A stretch of DNA of 64,000 nt from Rikenella microfusus (GCA_020722565.1 DYKO01000012.1:1-64000); one strand, 5' to 3'; positions 27,560 to 37,142 are shown, counted from the stretch's first letter. Notes: generated from the letters alone by a model not told the origin. Numbers and translations: made by a program.

Positions 27560-28720
27560 ATGAACAACTTTGAATTTTTTAACCCAGTAAAAATAATTTT
27601 TGGCAATGGTCAGATTGCCAAACTAAACGATGAACTAAAAGGCTTTCAGACCATTATGGTAACCTATGGCTCTGGAAGCATTAAGCGTAATGGAGTTTAC
27701 GAAAAAGTAATGGCTCAACTCCATGATAAAATGGTCATAGAGTTTGGAGGGATTGAACCCAATCCCAAGTATGAAACCTTAATTAAAGCAGTTGAGGTAG
27801 GACGGGAAAGAGGAGTGGAATTCATTTTAGCAGTAGGCGGTGGCTCAGTAATTGACGGGACAAAATTTATTGCAGCAGCCATTCCGTTCCACGATGGAGA
27901 ACCCTGGAACATAGTATCAAAAGGCATCAAGGTGGAAGAATCTATTCCCATGGGAACTGTATTAACCCTACCGGCTACGGGTTCGGAGATGAACTCCGGA
28001 GCAGTAATTAGCCGTGCCGCAACCCAAGAGAAATATGCCTTTGGGAGCCCGGTACTTTTCCCAAAATTTTCCATACTCGATCCAACCTTTACCTATTCCC
28101 TCCCCTCTAATCAGGTTGCAAATGGTGTAGTTGATGCTTTTGCACATATATTGGAACAGTACCTTACCTACCCCACCAATTCACCCATTCAGGATAGGTT
28201 TTCTGAATCCATTTTGAAAACCCTTATTGATGTTGGCCCAAAAACCATTGCCCAATCCGATGATTACGATTTACGTGCAAATTTCATGTGGAGCTGTACA
28301 ATGGCACTAAATGGCTTAATATCCACTGGCGTGCCCACCGATTGGGCCACCCATATGATTGGCCATGAGCTAACCGCATTTTTTGGGCTTGACCATGGGG
28401 TTACCCTTGCCATTATATATCCGGCATTACTTTCCGAAATGGCCGAAGATAAACGGGCAAAACTAATGCAGTATGGTAGCCGTGTATGGGGCCTGGCCGA
28501 TAACGAACTTGTACCTGCTAATATCATTAGGATTACCGAAGATTTCTTCCGAAGCCTGGGCATCAAAACCCGACTGAGCGAGCACGGTATTGGTTTTAAC
28601 AATGTAAAGCCAATTGTTGAGCGTTTTGCAAGCAGGGGATGGCGATTGGGTGAGAACAGGAATATCGCGTCCGATATGGTGGAACGAATTTTGAAAAGAG
28701 CATCAGAACCCTATAGCTAA
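27560..28720 (+). CDS. iron-containing alcohol dehydrogenase (YqhD/butanol dehydrogenase-like)
   Basis: A 386-residue NAD(P)H-dependent alcohol/aldehyde oxidoreductase. Nucleotide-binding VGGGSVIDG is at 92-100. Metal ligands predicted by comparison with YqhD are D192, H196, H265 and H279 (in VVDAFAH, DWATHMIGH and GLDHG). It probably reduces short aldehydes to alcohols, balancing redox or detoxifying aldehydes. Single gene ending in a hairpin. Confidence 0.93.
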   Translation: MNNFEFFNPVKIIFGNGQIAKLNDELKGFQTIMVTYGSGSIKRNGVYEKVMAQLHDKMVIEFGGIEPNPKYETLIKAVEVGRERGVEFILAVGGGSVIDGTKFIAAAIPFHDGEPWNIVSKGIKVEESIPMGTVLTLPATGSEMNSGAVISRAATQEKYAFGSPVLFPKFSILDPTFTYSLPSNQVANGVVDAFAHILEQYLTYPTNSPIQDRFSESILKTLIDVGPKTIAQSDDYDLRANFMWSCTMALNGLISTGVPTDWATHMIGHELTAFFGLDHGVTLAIIYPALLSEMAEDKRAKLMQYGSRVWGLADNELVPANIIRITEDFFRSLGIKTRLSEHGIGFNNVKPIVERFASRGWRLGENRNIASDMVERILKRASEPYS

Positions 28721-28749
28721 AGAGTTGCCTGAAAATTCAGGCAGCTCTT
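28720..28749 (+). terminator. hairpin after the alcohol dehydrogenase
   Basis: AAGAG-TGCCTGAA pairs with TTCAGGCA-CTCTT (one internal mismatch). The T-run after it is weak, so termination is less certain. Confidence 0.5.
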
Positions 28750-28763
28750 GTTCGGTAAATCCT

Positions 28764-29309
28764 TTATCGAATCTGCTTTACAAGTTCCATCCCCCTTGTA
28801 AGAGCATCTTTGTTCATGGGTATAAGGTGATGGTGACGTTGAGGAAGCGATTTTTCTAATCCTTTGGTTACATTTTCCAATTTTACGATGGGTTTAACCT
28901 TCAGGAAGGCTCCCAAAACAATCATATTAAATGTTTTAGCATTTTTCAGGCGTGTAGCTTCTTCAACGGCCTCCACCTGATAAATGCTGATATCGGTGCG
29001 CTGTGGAGGACGTGTAATGCCATTGGGGTCATAAATAAGAACACCACCTGGTTTTAGCATTTTCTCAAATTTATCCATGGATTGCTGGTTGAGAATAATG
29101 GCTGTATCGAATTCCTGAAGAATGGGGGAGCTGATACGCATATCGCTAAGGATTACAGTAACATTAGCAGTACCACCACGCATCTCGGGACCATACGATG
29201 GCATCCATGCCACTTCCTGATCCTGCATGATGCCTGAATAGGCAAGTATCTTACCCATTGACAGTACGCCTTGCCCACCAAAACCGGCTATGATGATTTC
29301 TTCGGTCAT
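28764..29309 (-). CDS. 2-oxoacid:ferredoxin oxidoreductase, gamma subunit
   Basis: A 181-residue gamma subunit. GFGGQGVLSMGKILAYSG is at the N-terminus and WMPSYGPEMRGGTANVTVILSD follows, both typical of KorC/VorA-type gamma chains. With alpha, beta and ferredoxin subunits it oxidatively decarboxylates a 2-oxoacid to the acyl-CoA, reducing ferredoxin. It is last in the operon, 24 bases after the beta gene. Confidence 0.92.
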   Translation of the reverse strand: MTEEIIIAGFGGQGVLSMGKILAYSGIMQDQEVAWMPSYGPEMRGGTANVTVILSDMRISSPILQEFDTAIILNQQSMDKFEKMLKPGGVLIYDPNGITRPPQRTDISIYQVEAVEEATRLKNAKTFNMIVLGAFLKVKPIVKLENVTKGLEKSLPQRHHHLIPMNKDALTRGMELVKQIR

Positions 29310-29333
29310 TTTTTTCCCTTTAAAGTTTTAAAA

Positions 29334-30095
29334 TTATTCATCCTTAAAATCTCCAATTGGATAGAATGGGAACATATGTTCAACCATCCATTCATTTGCT
29401 TTAACAGGCGATAACTTCCATCCTGAGTTGCAGGTTGAAACTACTTCGATAAACGAGGTTCCCTTCTTCTTCCCTACATTTTCAAATGCCTTTGTAATAG
29501 CTTTCTTAAGTTTACGAACCGCAGCAGGAGTATGGCCTGATTGGCGGGTTACGTAACAGGTACCAGGGAGCTGGGCTATCAAATCGGTAATTTTTAAGGG
29601 ATACCCGTTAAGTTCAACCTTTCGACCATAGGGTGTGGTAGAGGTAGGCATGTCGAGTATAGATGTTGGGGCCATTTGTCCCCCGGTCATACCGTAAATG
29701 CCGTTGTTGATAAAAATAACCACAATATTCTCACCGCGGTTACAAGCATGAATGATTTCGGCAGTACCAATTGATGCAAGGTCGCCATCACCCTGGTAGG
29801 TAAATACATACTTATCGGGATACAATCGATTAATTGCGGTGGCAAGAGCAGGAGCTCTACCGTGGGCGGCCTCGTGCCAATCAATATCAATGTAGTTGTA
29901 GGCCAATACCGAGCAACCAACAGGAGCAACACCGATGGTTTTTTCTTGTATTCCCATCTCATCGATTACCTCTGCTAAAACTTTATGAACCACGCCATGG
30001 GTACATCCTGGGCAGTAGTGCATAATATTATCGGTTAGAAGTTTGGTTTTACCGTAAACCAAGTTTTCTTCCTTAATTATATCCTTAACATCCAT
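29334..30095 (-). CDS. 2-oxoacid:ferredoxin oxidoreductase, beta subunit (TPP-binding)
   Basis: A 253-residue thiamine-diphosphate subunit. YCPGCTHGVVH opens the protein. The TPP/Mg motif is GDGDLASIG followed by NNGIYGMTGGQMAPT. HGRAPALATAI is also typical. It binds the cofactor that attacks the 2-oxoacid. No extra Fe-S cysteine cluster is in this chain; the ferredoxin-like subunit is separate (31222-31458). The gene is 4 bases after the alpha gene. Confidence 0.93.
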   Translation of the reverse strand: MDVKDIIKEENLVYGKTKLLTDNIMHYCPGCTHGVVHKVLAEVIDEMGIQEKTIGVAPVGCSVLAYNYIDIDWHEAAHGRAPALATAINRLYPDKYVFTYQGDGDLASIGTAEIIHACNRGENIVVIFINNGIYGMTGGQMAPTSILDMPTSTTPYGRKVELNGYPLKITDLIAQLPGTCYVTRQSGHTPAAVRKLKKAITKAFENVGKKKGTSFIEVVSTCNSGWKLSPVKANEWMVEHMFPFYPIGDFKDE

Positions 30096-30099
30096 TTTT

Positions 30100-31185
30100 T
30101 TATCCTTTTATAATTTTTTCTTCCAAAGCAGCAACCACTTCATTGGGTGTGGCAATAACACCACCCATTCTACCAAAGTGTTCTACCTTAACTTTACCAT
30201 CAACAGCAAGACGAACGTCCTCAACCATTTGTCCTGCACTCATTTCAACGGCAAGAATACCCTTAACCTGTCCCAGCATTTCCCTAATTGCCTTGGTGGG
30301 GTAAGGGAACAGGGTTATGGGACGAAGCAATCCAACCTTTATGCCTTTTTCACGAGCCAAATCAACAGCTTTTTGGCAAATACGGCTAGCTGACCCATAG
30401 GCAACAAGGAGATATTCTGCGTCGTCGCAAGCAATCTTTTCAAAACGGACCTCCTTTTCCTCTATCTCACGGTACTTTTTCTGGAGCTTGAGGTTAAATT
30501 GTTCCTGACGGTAGGGATCAAGATCGAGTGAGGTAATAATATTCCTGGGACGATCATGGGTTTTACCAGTGGTTGCCCATGAACCGTAACGAGCCACTAT
30601 TTCCTCATTGGTAAGACGGGGCTTGTAAGACCCTAACTGAACCTTTTCCATCATTTGGCCTATGACACCATCGGAAAGGATGAGGGCTGGGTTACGATAC
30701 TTGAAAGCCAGTTCAAAGCCAAGATTTACAAAATCGTACATTTCCTGAACGGATGCCGGAGCCAGAACAATAAGTCGATAATCGCCATGTCCGCCACCCT
30801 TTACTGACTGGAAGTAGTCGCTCTGGGCAGGTTGAATGGTACCCAATCCAGGGCCCCCACGAACCACATTAACAATAAGACAAGGAAGTTCAGCGCCTGC
30901 AATGTATGATATACCCTCCTGTTTCAAGCTAATACCAGGGCTAGACGATGAGGTCATTACCTTTTTGCCACATCCAGCACCACCATAAACCATGTTTATT
31001 GCAGCCACCTCGCTTTCGGCCTGAAGCACAATCATCCCTGTTTCATCCCAGGGTTTACGGGCCATTAAAGTTTCAAGTACCTCCGATTGAGGGGTAATAG
31101 GGTATCCGAAATATGCATCACAACCGCAACGTATGGCTGCCTCTGCAATAGCTTCGTTACCCTTCATCAATTTATAATCTGCCAT
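30100..31185 (-). CDS. vorB: 2-oxoacid:ferredoxin oxidoreductase, alpha subunit (VorB-like)
   Basis: A 361-residue alpha subunit: MKGNEAIAEAAIRCGCDAYFGYPITPQSEV, SSSSPGISLKQEGISY, and NVVRGGPGLGTIQPAQSDYF contact the 2-oxoacid and CoA. I recognise it as the group usually named 3-methyl-2-oxobutanoate (branched-chain) oxidoreductase VorB in Bacteroidota, though the same set may act on 2-oxoglutarate (KorA). The neighbouring aminotransferase fits an amino-acid-derived 2-oxoacid. The symbol is tentative; the enzyme class is firm. Confidence 0.9.
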   Translation of the reverse strand: MADYKLMKGNEAIAEAAIRCGCDAYFGYPITPQSEVLETLMARKPWDETGMIVLQAESEVAAINMVYGGAGCGKKVMTSSSSPGISLKQEGISYIAGAELPCLIVNVVRGGPGLGTIQPAQSDYFQSVKGGGHGDYRLIVLAPASVQEMYDFVNLGFELAFKYRNPALILSDGVIGQMMEKVQLGSYKPRLTNEEIVARYGSWATTGKTHDRPRNIITSLDLDPYRQEQFNLKLQKKYREIEEKEVRFEKIACDDAEYLLVAYGSASRICQKAVDLAREKGIKVGLLRPITLFPYPTKAIREMLGQVKGILAVEMSAGQMVEDVRLAVDGKVKVEHFGRMGGVIATPNEVVAALEEKIIKG

Positions 31186-31221
31186 TTTTTTAACTGTTTA
31201 ATTTTTTTTACCACTGTTGTA

Positions 31222-31458
31222 TTAAACGTTTGCTTCGGTATTAACCTTATAAACCGTTATTACGGTATCGGGACAAACAATAGCGCAGTTTGCGCAGCCA
31301 ATACAAGCGTCGGGATTGGCCATGTAGGCATAGTTGTAGCCTTTGCCGTTTACCTCTTTTGCCAAGTCAATAACCTTTGACGGACAGGCAACCACGCAAA
31401 GGCCGCAACCCTTACACTTTTCTACATCGACCACAATTGCTCCTCTAACTTTTGCCAT
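31222..31458 (-). CDS. 2[4Fe-4S] ferredoxin-like delta subunit
   Basis: A 78-residue protein with two complete cluster motifs: CKGCGLCVVACP and CIGCANCAIVCP (C-x2-C-x2-C-x3-C-P twice). It passes electrons from the TPP centre of the neighbouring oxidoreductase to ferredoxin. It is the first oxidoreductase gene of the operon, 30 bases after the aminotransferase stop. Confidence 0.93.
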   Translation of the reverse strand: MAKVRGAIVVDVEKCKGCGLCVVACPSKVIDLAKEVNGKGYNYAYMANPDACIGCANCAIVCPDTVITVYKVNTEANV

Positions 31459-31488
31459 TTTAGTTTGATTTGTAGTTATACAATTTGG

Positions 31489-32808
31489 TTAACTATTTGT
31501 ATGATCAACATGAAAACGTTTAAGCCTTTCTTCTAAATCGGGGAATTGACTACTTTGAACCTGCGAAACACAGGCCCTAAGCCCTTCGGTTCGTTCGCTG
31601 CCGGTTATGGCAAGCGATATGGCGCTAATTCCATAATAGAGTAATTCCTCAATAAGTTGTTCCCCACTAAGTCCGGGATACGATATGGTAAAGTAGAAAC
31701 CATCGGCCAATGGTTTGTCTTCATCCATATCATATACTATTTTAAAGCCATTATCGGTAAAGAGTTTTTTCATTATTTTGGCTTTCGCACCATATTCCCT
31801 AACGCTTTCAACAAAATTTAAATTTCCGTCGTTGGCAGCCTTTAGCATGGCCGCAAGACCATACTGTGTGGAGTGGCAAACACCAGATGATAGAGAGTAA
31901 ACCGCCCCATACAACATGGCGTAGCCAAATTCATCGGATGAGAAAAACCTTTTTAAATCGGGGAAGCGACGTTTATACAACTCATTACCAATAACCATAG
32001 TCCCTATGCGCTGACCAGCGTATGAAAAGACTTTTGAACTCGATATCAGCATTAGCCAATTATTTGTATAGTTGGCTACTGTGGGTTGATAAGGTGGTAC
32101 ACCGGGTTTCGAGAGATCCCTTCTGAAATCCATGGCAAAGTAAGCTAAATCTTCAATAACTATAGCATCGTAGGCAGTTGCCAGTTCGCCAATTATTTGG
32201 AGCTCCTTTTCGGTAAAACAAATCCACGATGGGTTGTTGGGATTAGAATACAGTATGGCCGATATGTTACCCTTTTTAAGATACGACTCCAATTTATCGC
32301 GTAGCTTATCGCCCCTGAAATTATACACATCAAAGGTTTCGTAACTCATGCCAAGTACTCGCAGCTGTTGCTTTTGAACCGGAAATCCTGGATCAATAAA
32401 AAGAACAGTATCTTTAGCAGCATTACAACGGTTAACAACCAGAAAAGTTGCCATGGCACCCTGCATGGAACCAACGGTAGGGATACAGCCCTGTTCGCTA
32501 ACATCTATATTTATGAAATTCTTTACAAATCTTGCTATTTCCCTTTTGAGCTCGGGTACTCCATCAATCATGGGGTATTTTGAGGCTACACCGCGACGTA
32601 AGGCATCAATTTCAGCCTCAATGCCAATTTGTGAGGGCTCCAGACCCGGCACCCCCATTTCCATACGTACATATTTAATCCCTGTAGCCTGCTCAATTTC
32701 ATTTACAAGCCTAACCAGTTCGCGTATCGAAGCTTTACCTAAAACAGATAGCCGAGATTCCTGAATCTTTTGCTTTACAATATCAAGGGGAATGGGTGTC
32801 GTTTTCAT
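31489..32808 (-). CDS. class I/II PLP-dependent aminotransferase
   Basis: A 439-residue fold-type I aminotransferase. YSNPNNPSW is the substrate/PLP strand, VIEDLAYF supplies the Asp that pairs with the pyridine, SSSKVFSYAGQRIG holds the Schiff-base Lys, and the C-terminal half carries the carboxylate-binding Arg region. It would interconvert an amino acid and its 2-oxoacid. Standing directly upstream of the ferredoxin-linked oxidoreductase genes it probably feeds it, giving an amino-acid-to-acyl-CoA route. Exact amino acid unknown. Confidence 0.9.
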   Translation of the reverse strand: MKTTPIPLDIVKQKIQESRLSVLGKASIRELVRLVNEIEQATGIKYVRMEMGVPGLEPSQIGIEAEIDALRRGVASKYPMIDGVPELKREIARFVKNFINIDVSEQGCIPTVGSMQGAMATFLVVNRCNAAKDTVLFIDPGFPVQKQQLRVLGMSYETFDVYNFRGDKLRDKLESYLKKGNISAILYSNPNNPSWICFTEKELQIIGELATAYDAIVIEDLAYFAMDFRRDLSKPGVPPYQPTVANYTNNWLMLISSSKVFSYAGQRIGTMVIGNELYKRRFPDLKRFFSSDEFGYAMLYGAVYSLSSGVCHSTQYGLAAMLKAANDGNLNFVESVREYGAKAKIMKKLFTDNGFKIVYDMDEDKPLADGFYFTISYPGLSGEQLIEELLYYGISAISLAITGSERTEGLRACVSQVQSSQFPDLEERLKRFHVDHTNS

Positions 32809-33076
32809 GTACTTGTTATTCTATATTGATACCTAATACATTGCAGTCATTATGTTCAACAAGTGTGATTTTCGAATCAACTCACAATTTTACAAAAAAA
32901 TCTTTTATTCTATCACAAAAATCTAAAAAAATGTAATAATCTGTTATTATTTTAAATTGATAATGAAAATATTTTTGAAAAACAGCCGACTTATACTTAT
33001 AGAATGTTAATAAAATAAGCCCCAATAAAAAATGTGTGTATCAAAACCTCCTGTACATACCGTACATAGATTAAAA
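32809..33076. other. promoter-bearing spacer, 268 bases
   Basis: No gene seen. It holds the start region of the aminotransferase operon on the minus strand. It is very A+T-rich and I could not place a confident TAnnTTTG box. Confidence 0.4.
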
Positions 33077-33112
33077 AAAGAGGGTGCCTAAAACCTCATC
33101 GACACCCTCTTT
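33077..33112 (-). terminator. terminator of the T9SS cargo gene
   Basis: A 10-bp perfect stem AAAGAGGGTG / CACCCTCTTT with a 16-base loop just beyond the minus-strand stop codon at 33129, followed by T-rich sequence on that strand. Confidence 0.75.
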
Positions 33113-33128
33113 GATTATCTATTTGGTA

Positions 33129-35852
33129 TTATTGCTTTATTAACTTATGAGTGGAGTATCCCTTGCGGGTTATTAACTTAACAATGAACAAACCCTTGGG
33201 TAAGTGACTCAAGTTTACCCGATTTTCGGTTTGCCTGCGGTTATAAACTATTTTACCGTTAATATCAAAAATAAGTATGGTATAATCATCGGTGAAGGAG
33301 ATATCAATGAAATCAGTTGCTGGGTTGGGATAAATACTCGGACTTATTTGATTATGCTCAGTACCAATTCCAAGCGGTGTTAAATTTACGGTAACAAATG
33401 AATCGTCGTTCCAAAGATTAAATGTACCTGTATAGGTATAGTAGTCTTTAACCGAAACAGAATAGGGTATGTTACTCCCAAATGGCTGGTATGAATATGC
33501 ATAACCACTAATGTTGGTATAAACGGTATCGCTATTATTTACTACTATATTTGCATTTATAATTGGACTACCCTTGGAGGTTACATAAAACGTCACTCGG
33601 TAGTATTCGGGTTGCATTTTTACAGTAAAAGTGGAATCGGAATCAAGATTTATGTATATGGATCCGGGGAAGTAATTATCTACATACACGCTCCCCGTTA
33701 TTGCTCCGGGAAGTAAACCGTTAAATGTACATATGCCCTCACTATTAGTATTAAGAGCACCATAATCATCAATTCTTACCTTAGCATTAGGAATATTTAC
33801 ATCATAGTTATCCTTTACAGCAACCGTCAAATTGTAAGTAGCTGCAGCCTCCATGTATATGGTAATTAAGGTATCGCTATTGTTTACAACAACTTCATCA
33901 AAGTTTTGCATTTTGTAATTTGACAGCAAAACATTTACAGGATATACCCCATTTGGCAGGGATAGGCTATCCTCACCATTCTGGTTAGTTGTAAGCTGAT
34001 ATGGGTAAGAAATTATTATTGCATTCTGCAAGGGGGTCTCGCTAACATCCAAAACCCTGAACTTAACCTTATAGTTTTTTTGGAGCGAATCAATTATAAC
34101 AACATCCTGGGAGAACACCGAAAATTTTTTATCAATAGAATAGTATCCTGAGGAATCGATTCTATAGGTGTATTGACCATTGTCTAATTTGATGGATACC
34201 TGACCCTGGTCATTGGTGCGGAGCGTTGAATCGATCTCAGAAATTTTAATTTTTACATTTGTTGCGGGCTCTTTTTGTTGATTGAGAATACTAAAATAAA
34301 CTGTTGGATTTTGGACAGGTGCACCGATTATTGCTCTTATTGCAAGATTACCAATGGATTGATTTGACATTAGCGAAACGTTAAAGGGATAATAGTTTAC
34401 TGTTTTCCAGAAGAAACCGTATGAATTTCCATCGTATCCTATACCTAAAGGCAAATCAGTTGTTTGAATAACATTAATGTAGTATTTAAAGCCGGGTTTA
34501 CAGTATATAGGTTTGGAAAAGATGTAATCCCCGGTCCCTCCCAGAACAGAAAAACTTTTTTGGAATACTTCCATAGCCACTGACCGAGCATCATTGGGTA
34601 GAGCCGGATTAACTTCAAGCACCTCAATGTAAAAATTAAGTGGATAATTTTCTTCAATTGTCCCAGGATTGTTTCCCCATCCTATTTGAGCTCCTTTTAT
34701 AAAGCATGTCTTATTAATTTCGAATAAATTTCCAACTGCAGTACTATTACCAAAAGAAATTCCTCCTACTACTCCCCGATCAGTTGAGTAAATATCATTG
34801 GTAATCTCAAAAGAGGTTTCATCGCTATTATTTTCAGTGATGGTATCAGGTGGAGTAGCTGCAGCTATGGAAATGGTGTAGCTGTCAATATTTGGTTTAA
34901 CTAATAATTTGTCGTTAAAAACAACTACTCGTTGGTCGCCAGTTTCCAAAGTATCACTAATTTTTATAGTTGAAGAGAATCCAGAAACCTTATCACAACT
35001 CGAAGAAATAGTTAACGTGTCGGTTAGCCTATTCCCAAGGTTATATACTGATGTTTTAATATTTAAAAGTAGTGAATCAAAAGTAGTATAAGGGACTTTA
35101 GAGTAAGTAAGGGGTATGGCTGTCAATTGAATATCAGGAATATTAAGGTTTGTAATGGTAACATCATCTAAGGCAAGTTGGGTTCCCATGTTTTGATTAT
35201 TTCGGTTTTCATAAACAAAGGCAAGCCTGATATTTTTGCCTGCATAATCCAATAACGAGATGTTAATTAGCGTTTTGTACTGGTTGGGTATGGATGTGAT
35301 GGAATCCTTTCCTAGGTATAATAAGGTATCCAATGATTGATTATCAACATTGTAAACAAGGGTGTAAAAATTGGTAATATAGTTTTGGGTATAGTTGCTA
35401 TAGTACCAAAGCCAGAATCTAAGAAATGTTTCATGATCAGCTGGAATGGCTAGGGTATCCAAGCTTATAAGCCAAGTGAAGTCTGGTGCCGTGTATGATA
35501 TTGCCACAGAGCCCTCACCGTGTTTGATGTATGTTGCTCCATTTCCATTGAAACTTTGAGGGGTGCACCAGAACCACTTTGGGGTTGATGCTTCGGTTAC
35601 CGCTTGAAAATCAAGTGAGCCACTCCTGAGAATTTCCCATTTCTGGGTTAACTGGTAACCATCTCCTTCAAAATCATCATAAAATAAAGACAAGGTTGGG
35701 GTACCGTTACCCTTATGGAATTGGTTATATTTATGCTGATTTACACGGTAAACGGTTTTGTTACCAAATGGCATTCTTTCGTTTTGTGCCATAGAAGCGA
35801 CATAGATTATCGAAAGCAGGAAAAGAGATATAAATCTTTTCATAAATTTCAT
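33129..35852 (-). CDS. secreted multi-domain protein with T9SS sorting domain
   Basis: A 907-residue extracellular protein. A signal peptide ends near MAQN (about residue 22). Residues about 55-240 look like a jelly-roll/choice-of-anchor type domain (YDDFEGDGY, LALDDVTI). From about 540 four consecutive 70-80-residue repeats resemble carboxypeptidase-regulatory/Ig-like modules (each with DSGYY-, LSNYK-, VDNYF- or VKDYY-like turns). The C-terminus from about 838 (SIYPNPATDFIDIS to KGLFIVKLITRKGYSTHKLIKQ) is a type A T9SS sorting domain, cleaved on export. No catalytic motif was seen, so it may be an adhesin or structural surface protein. An alternative ATG at 35843 is also possible. Confidence 0.85.
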   Translation of the reverse strand: MKFMKRFISLFLLSIIYVASMAQNERMPFGNKTVYRVNQHKYNQFHKGNGTPTLSLFYDDFEGDGYQLTQKWEILRSGSLDFQAVTEASTPKWFWCTPQSFNGNGATYIKHGEGSVAISYTAPDFTWLISLDTLAIPADHETFLRFWLWYYSNYTQNYITNFYTLVYNVDNQSLDTLLYLGKDSITSIPNQYKTLINISLLDYAGKNIRLAFVYENRNNQNMGTQLALDDVTITNLNIPDIQLTAIPLTYSKVPYTTFDSLLLNIKTSVYNLGNRLTDTLTISSSCDKVSGFSSTIKISDTLETGDQRVVVFNDKLLVKPNIDSYTISIAAATPPDTITENNSDETSFEITNDIYSTDRGVVGGISFGNSTAVGNLFEINKTCFIKGAQIGWGNNPGTIEENYPLNFYIEVLEVNPALPNDARSVAMEVFQKSFSVLGGTGDYIFSKPIYCKPGFKYYINVIQTTDLPLGIGYDGNSYGFFWKTVNYYPFNVSLMSNQSIGNLAIRAIIGAPVQNPTVYFSILNQQKEPATNVKIKISEIDSTLRTNDQGQVSIKLDNGQYTYRIDSSGYYSIDKKFSVFSQDVVIIDSLQKNYKVKFRVLDVSETPLQNAIIISYPYQLTTNQNGEDSLSLPNGVYPVNVLLSNYKMQNFDEVVVNNSDTLITIYMEAAATYNLTVAVKDNYDVNIPNAKVRIDDYGALNTNSEGICTFNGLLPGAITGSVYVDNYFPGSIYINLDSDSTFTVKMQPEYYRVTFYVTSKGSPIINANIVVNNSDTVYTNISGYAYSYQPFGSNIPYSVSVKDYYTYTGTFNLWNDDSFVTVNLTPLGIGTEHNQISPSIYPNPATDFIDISFTDDYTILIFDINGKIVYNRRQTENRVNLSHLPKGLFIVKLITRKGYSTHKLIKQ

Positions 35853-35911
35853 TTTTTATGATTTAAGTTATACTCAAATTAGGAATAAAGGTATAAAAAA
35901 AAGTGTAATAA

Positions 35912-35942
35912 AAAAACCCGTAGCTGAAATCTACGGGTTTTT
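35912..35942 (-). terminator. terminator of the trans-sulfuration gene
   Basis: A 12-bp perfect stem AAAAACCCGTAG / CTACGGGTTTTT with a 7-base loop, right after the minus-strand stop at 35961. Confidence 0.85.
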
Positions 35943-35960
35943 CGGAATACAAAGCGATGA

Positions 35961-37142
35961 TTATATTTTTGCCAAAGCCTGATCTAAATCGGCAATTATA
36001 TCCTCAACATCCTCAATGCCAACAGAAAAACGAACGAGACCGTCGGTGATATTTGCCTTTAACCTTGCATCAGGACTTATTTTTGAGTGGGTCATTGATG
36101 CAGGATGCTGAATCAGCGTTTCAACACCACCAAGTGAGACCGCTAGCATAGCCAACCCTACATTGTTCATAAGGGTTTTCCCTGCATCAATTCCTCCTTT
36201 AAGTTCAAAGCTAATCATAGTACCAGGACCCTTCATTTGCTTCTTAGCAAGTTCGTATTGGGGGTGCGATTTGAGCCCAGGATACTTAACCCATTCTATT
36301 TTTGGGTGATTCTCAAGGTATTCTGCTACTTTTTGAGCATTTTGCTGAGCACGCTCAACACGAAGAGCTAGAGTTTTAATCCCACGGAGTACCATGAAAG
36401 CCTGATGTGGATCCATATTACAACCCATATTCACCATGGCAGGCCGAACAATTTTGTAAAGTTCTTCGGTTTTGGTAACAATAATACCTGCCACAATATC
36501 GGCATGACCGTTTAGGAATTTAGTCATGGAGTGGAATACCACATCAGCACCAAGGTCAAGAGGTTTCTGGAGGTAAGGACTGCAGAATGTGTTGTCCACC
36601 ACCACAACCAAACCGTGTCTATGTGCCAATTCCGATGCTGCCTTTATATTGGTAATAACCATTGTAGGATTGGTAGGACTTTCAAGGTAAAGCATGCGGG
36701 TATTTGGCTTTATGGCAGCTTCAATGTTTTCCAGCTTCGATGTATCAATATAGGTGCTCTCAACACCAAAACGTTTGAAGTAGGTTTCCATAATTACGCG
36801 CGAGGGTCCATATACAGCATTTGTGCTAACTATATGATCGCCTGCCTTCAAAAAAGCCACGTAAATTGATGAAACTGCTCCCATTCCCGAAGCTGTGGCT
36901 ATCCCACCAAAGCCATTTTCCAGAATGGCCACCTGACGCTCAAGCGTTGAAATGGTGGGATTACCAATTCGGGTGTAGATGTAACCATCGCTTTCACCAG
37001 CAAAACACTTTGCCCCCTCATCTGCATTTTCAAATGCAAATGTTGATGTTTGGTAAATGGGTACCGTTGCGCTCCCCAGGGGATCTGGCTCCATGCCTCC
37101 ATGTATGAGAAGGCTGTTAAATCCTAATTTCTCGTTATGCAT
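35961..37142 (-). CDS. PLP-dependent trans-sulfuration enzyme (Cys/Met metabolism family)
   Basis: A 393-residue gamma-family PLP enzyme: VPIYQTSTFAF, YTRIGNPT, ASGMGAVSSI, ESPTNPTM, DNTFCSPYLQKPLDLGADVV and the Schiff-base Lys in HSMTKFLNGHADIVAG. It could be methionine gamma-lyase, cystathionine gamma-lyase or a gamma-synthase. Where classical methionine gamma-lyases have Tyr-Gly-Cys (C116 in the Pseudomonas enzyme) this protein has YGPS, so the activity is uncertain. Many Bacteroidota homologues are labelled methionine gamma-lyase. Confidence 0.88.
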   Translation of the reverse strand: MHNEKLGFNSLLIHGGMEPDPLGSATVPIYQTSTFAFENADEGAKCFAGESDGYIYTRIGNPTISTLERQVAILENGFGGIATASGMGAVSSIYVAFLKAGDHIVSTNAVYGPSRVIMETYFKRFGVESTYIDTSKLENIEAAIKPNTRMLYLESPTNPTMVITNIKAASELAHRHGLVVVVDNTFCSPYLQKPLDLGADVVFHSMTKFLNGHADIVAGIIVTKTEELYKIVRPAMVNMGCNMDPHQAFMVLRGIKTLALRVERAQQNAQKVAEYLENHPKIEWVKYPGLKSHPQYELAKKQMKGPGTMISFELKGGIDAGKTLMNNVGLAMLAVSLGGVETLIQHPASMTHSKISPDARLKANITDGLVRFSVGIEDVEDIIADLDQALAKI

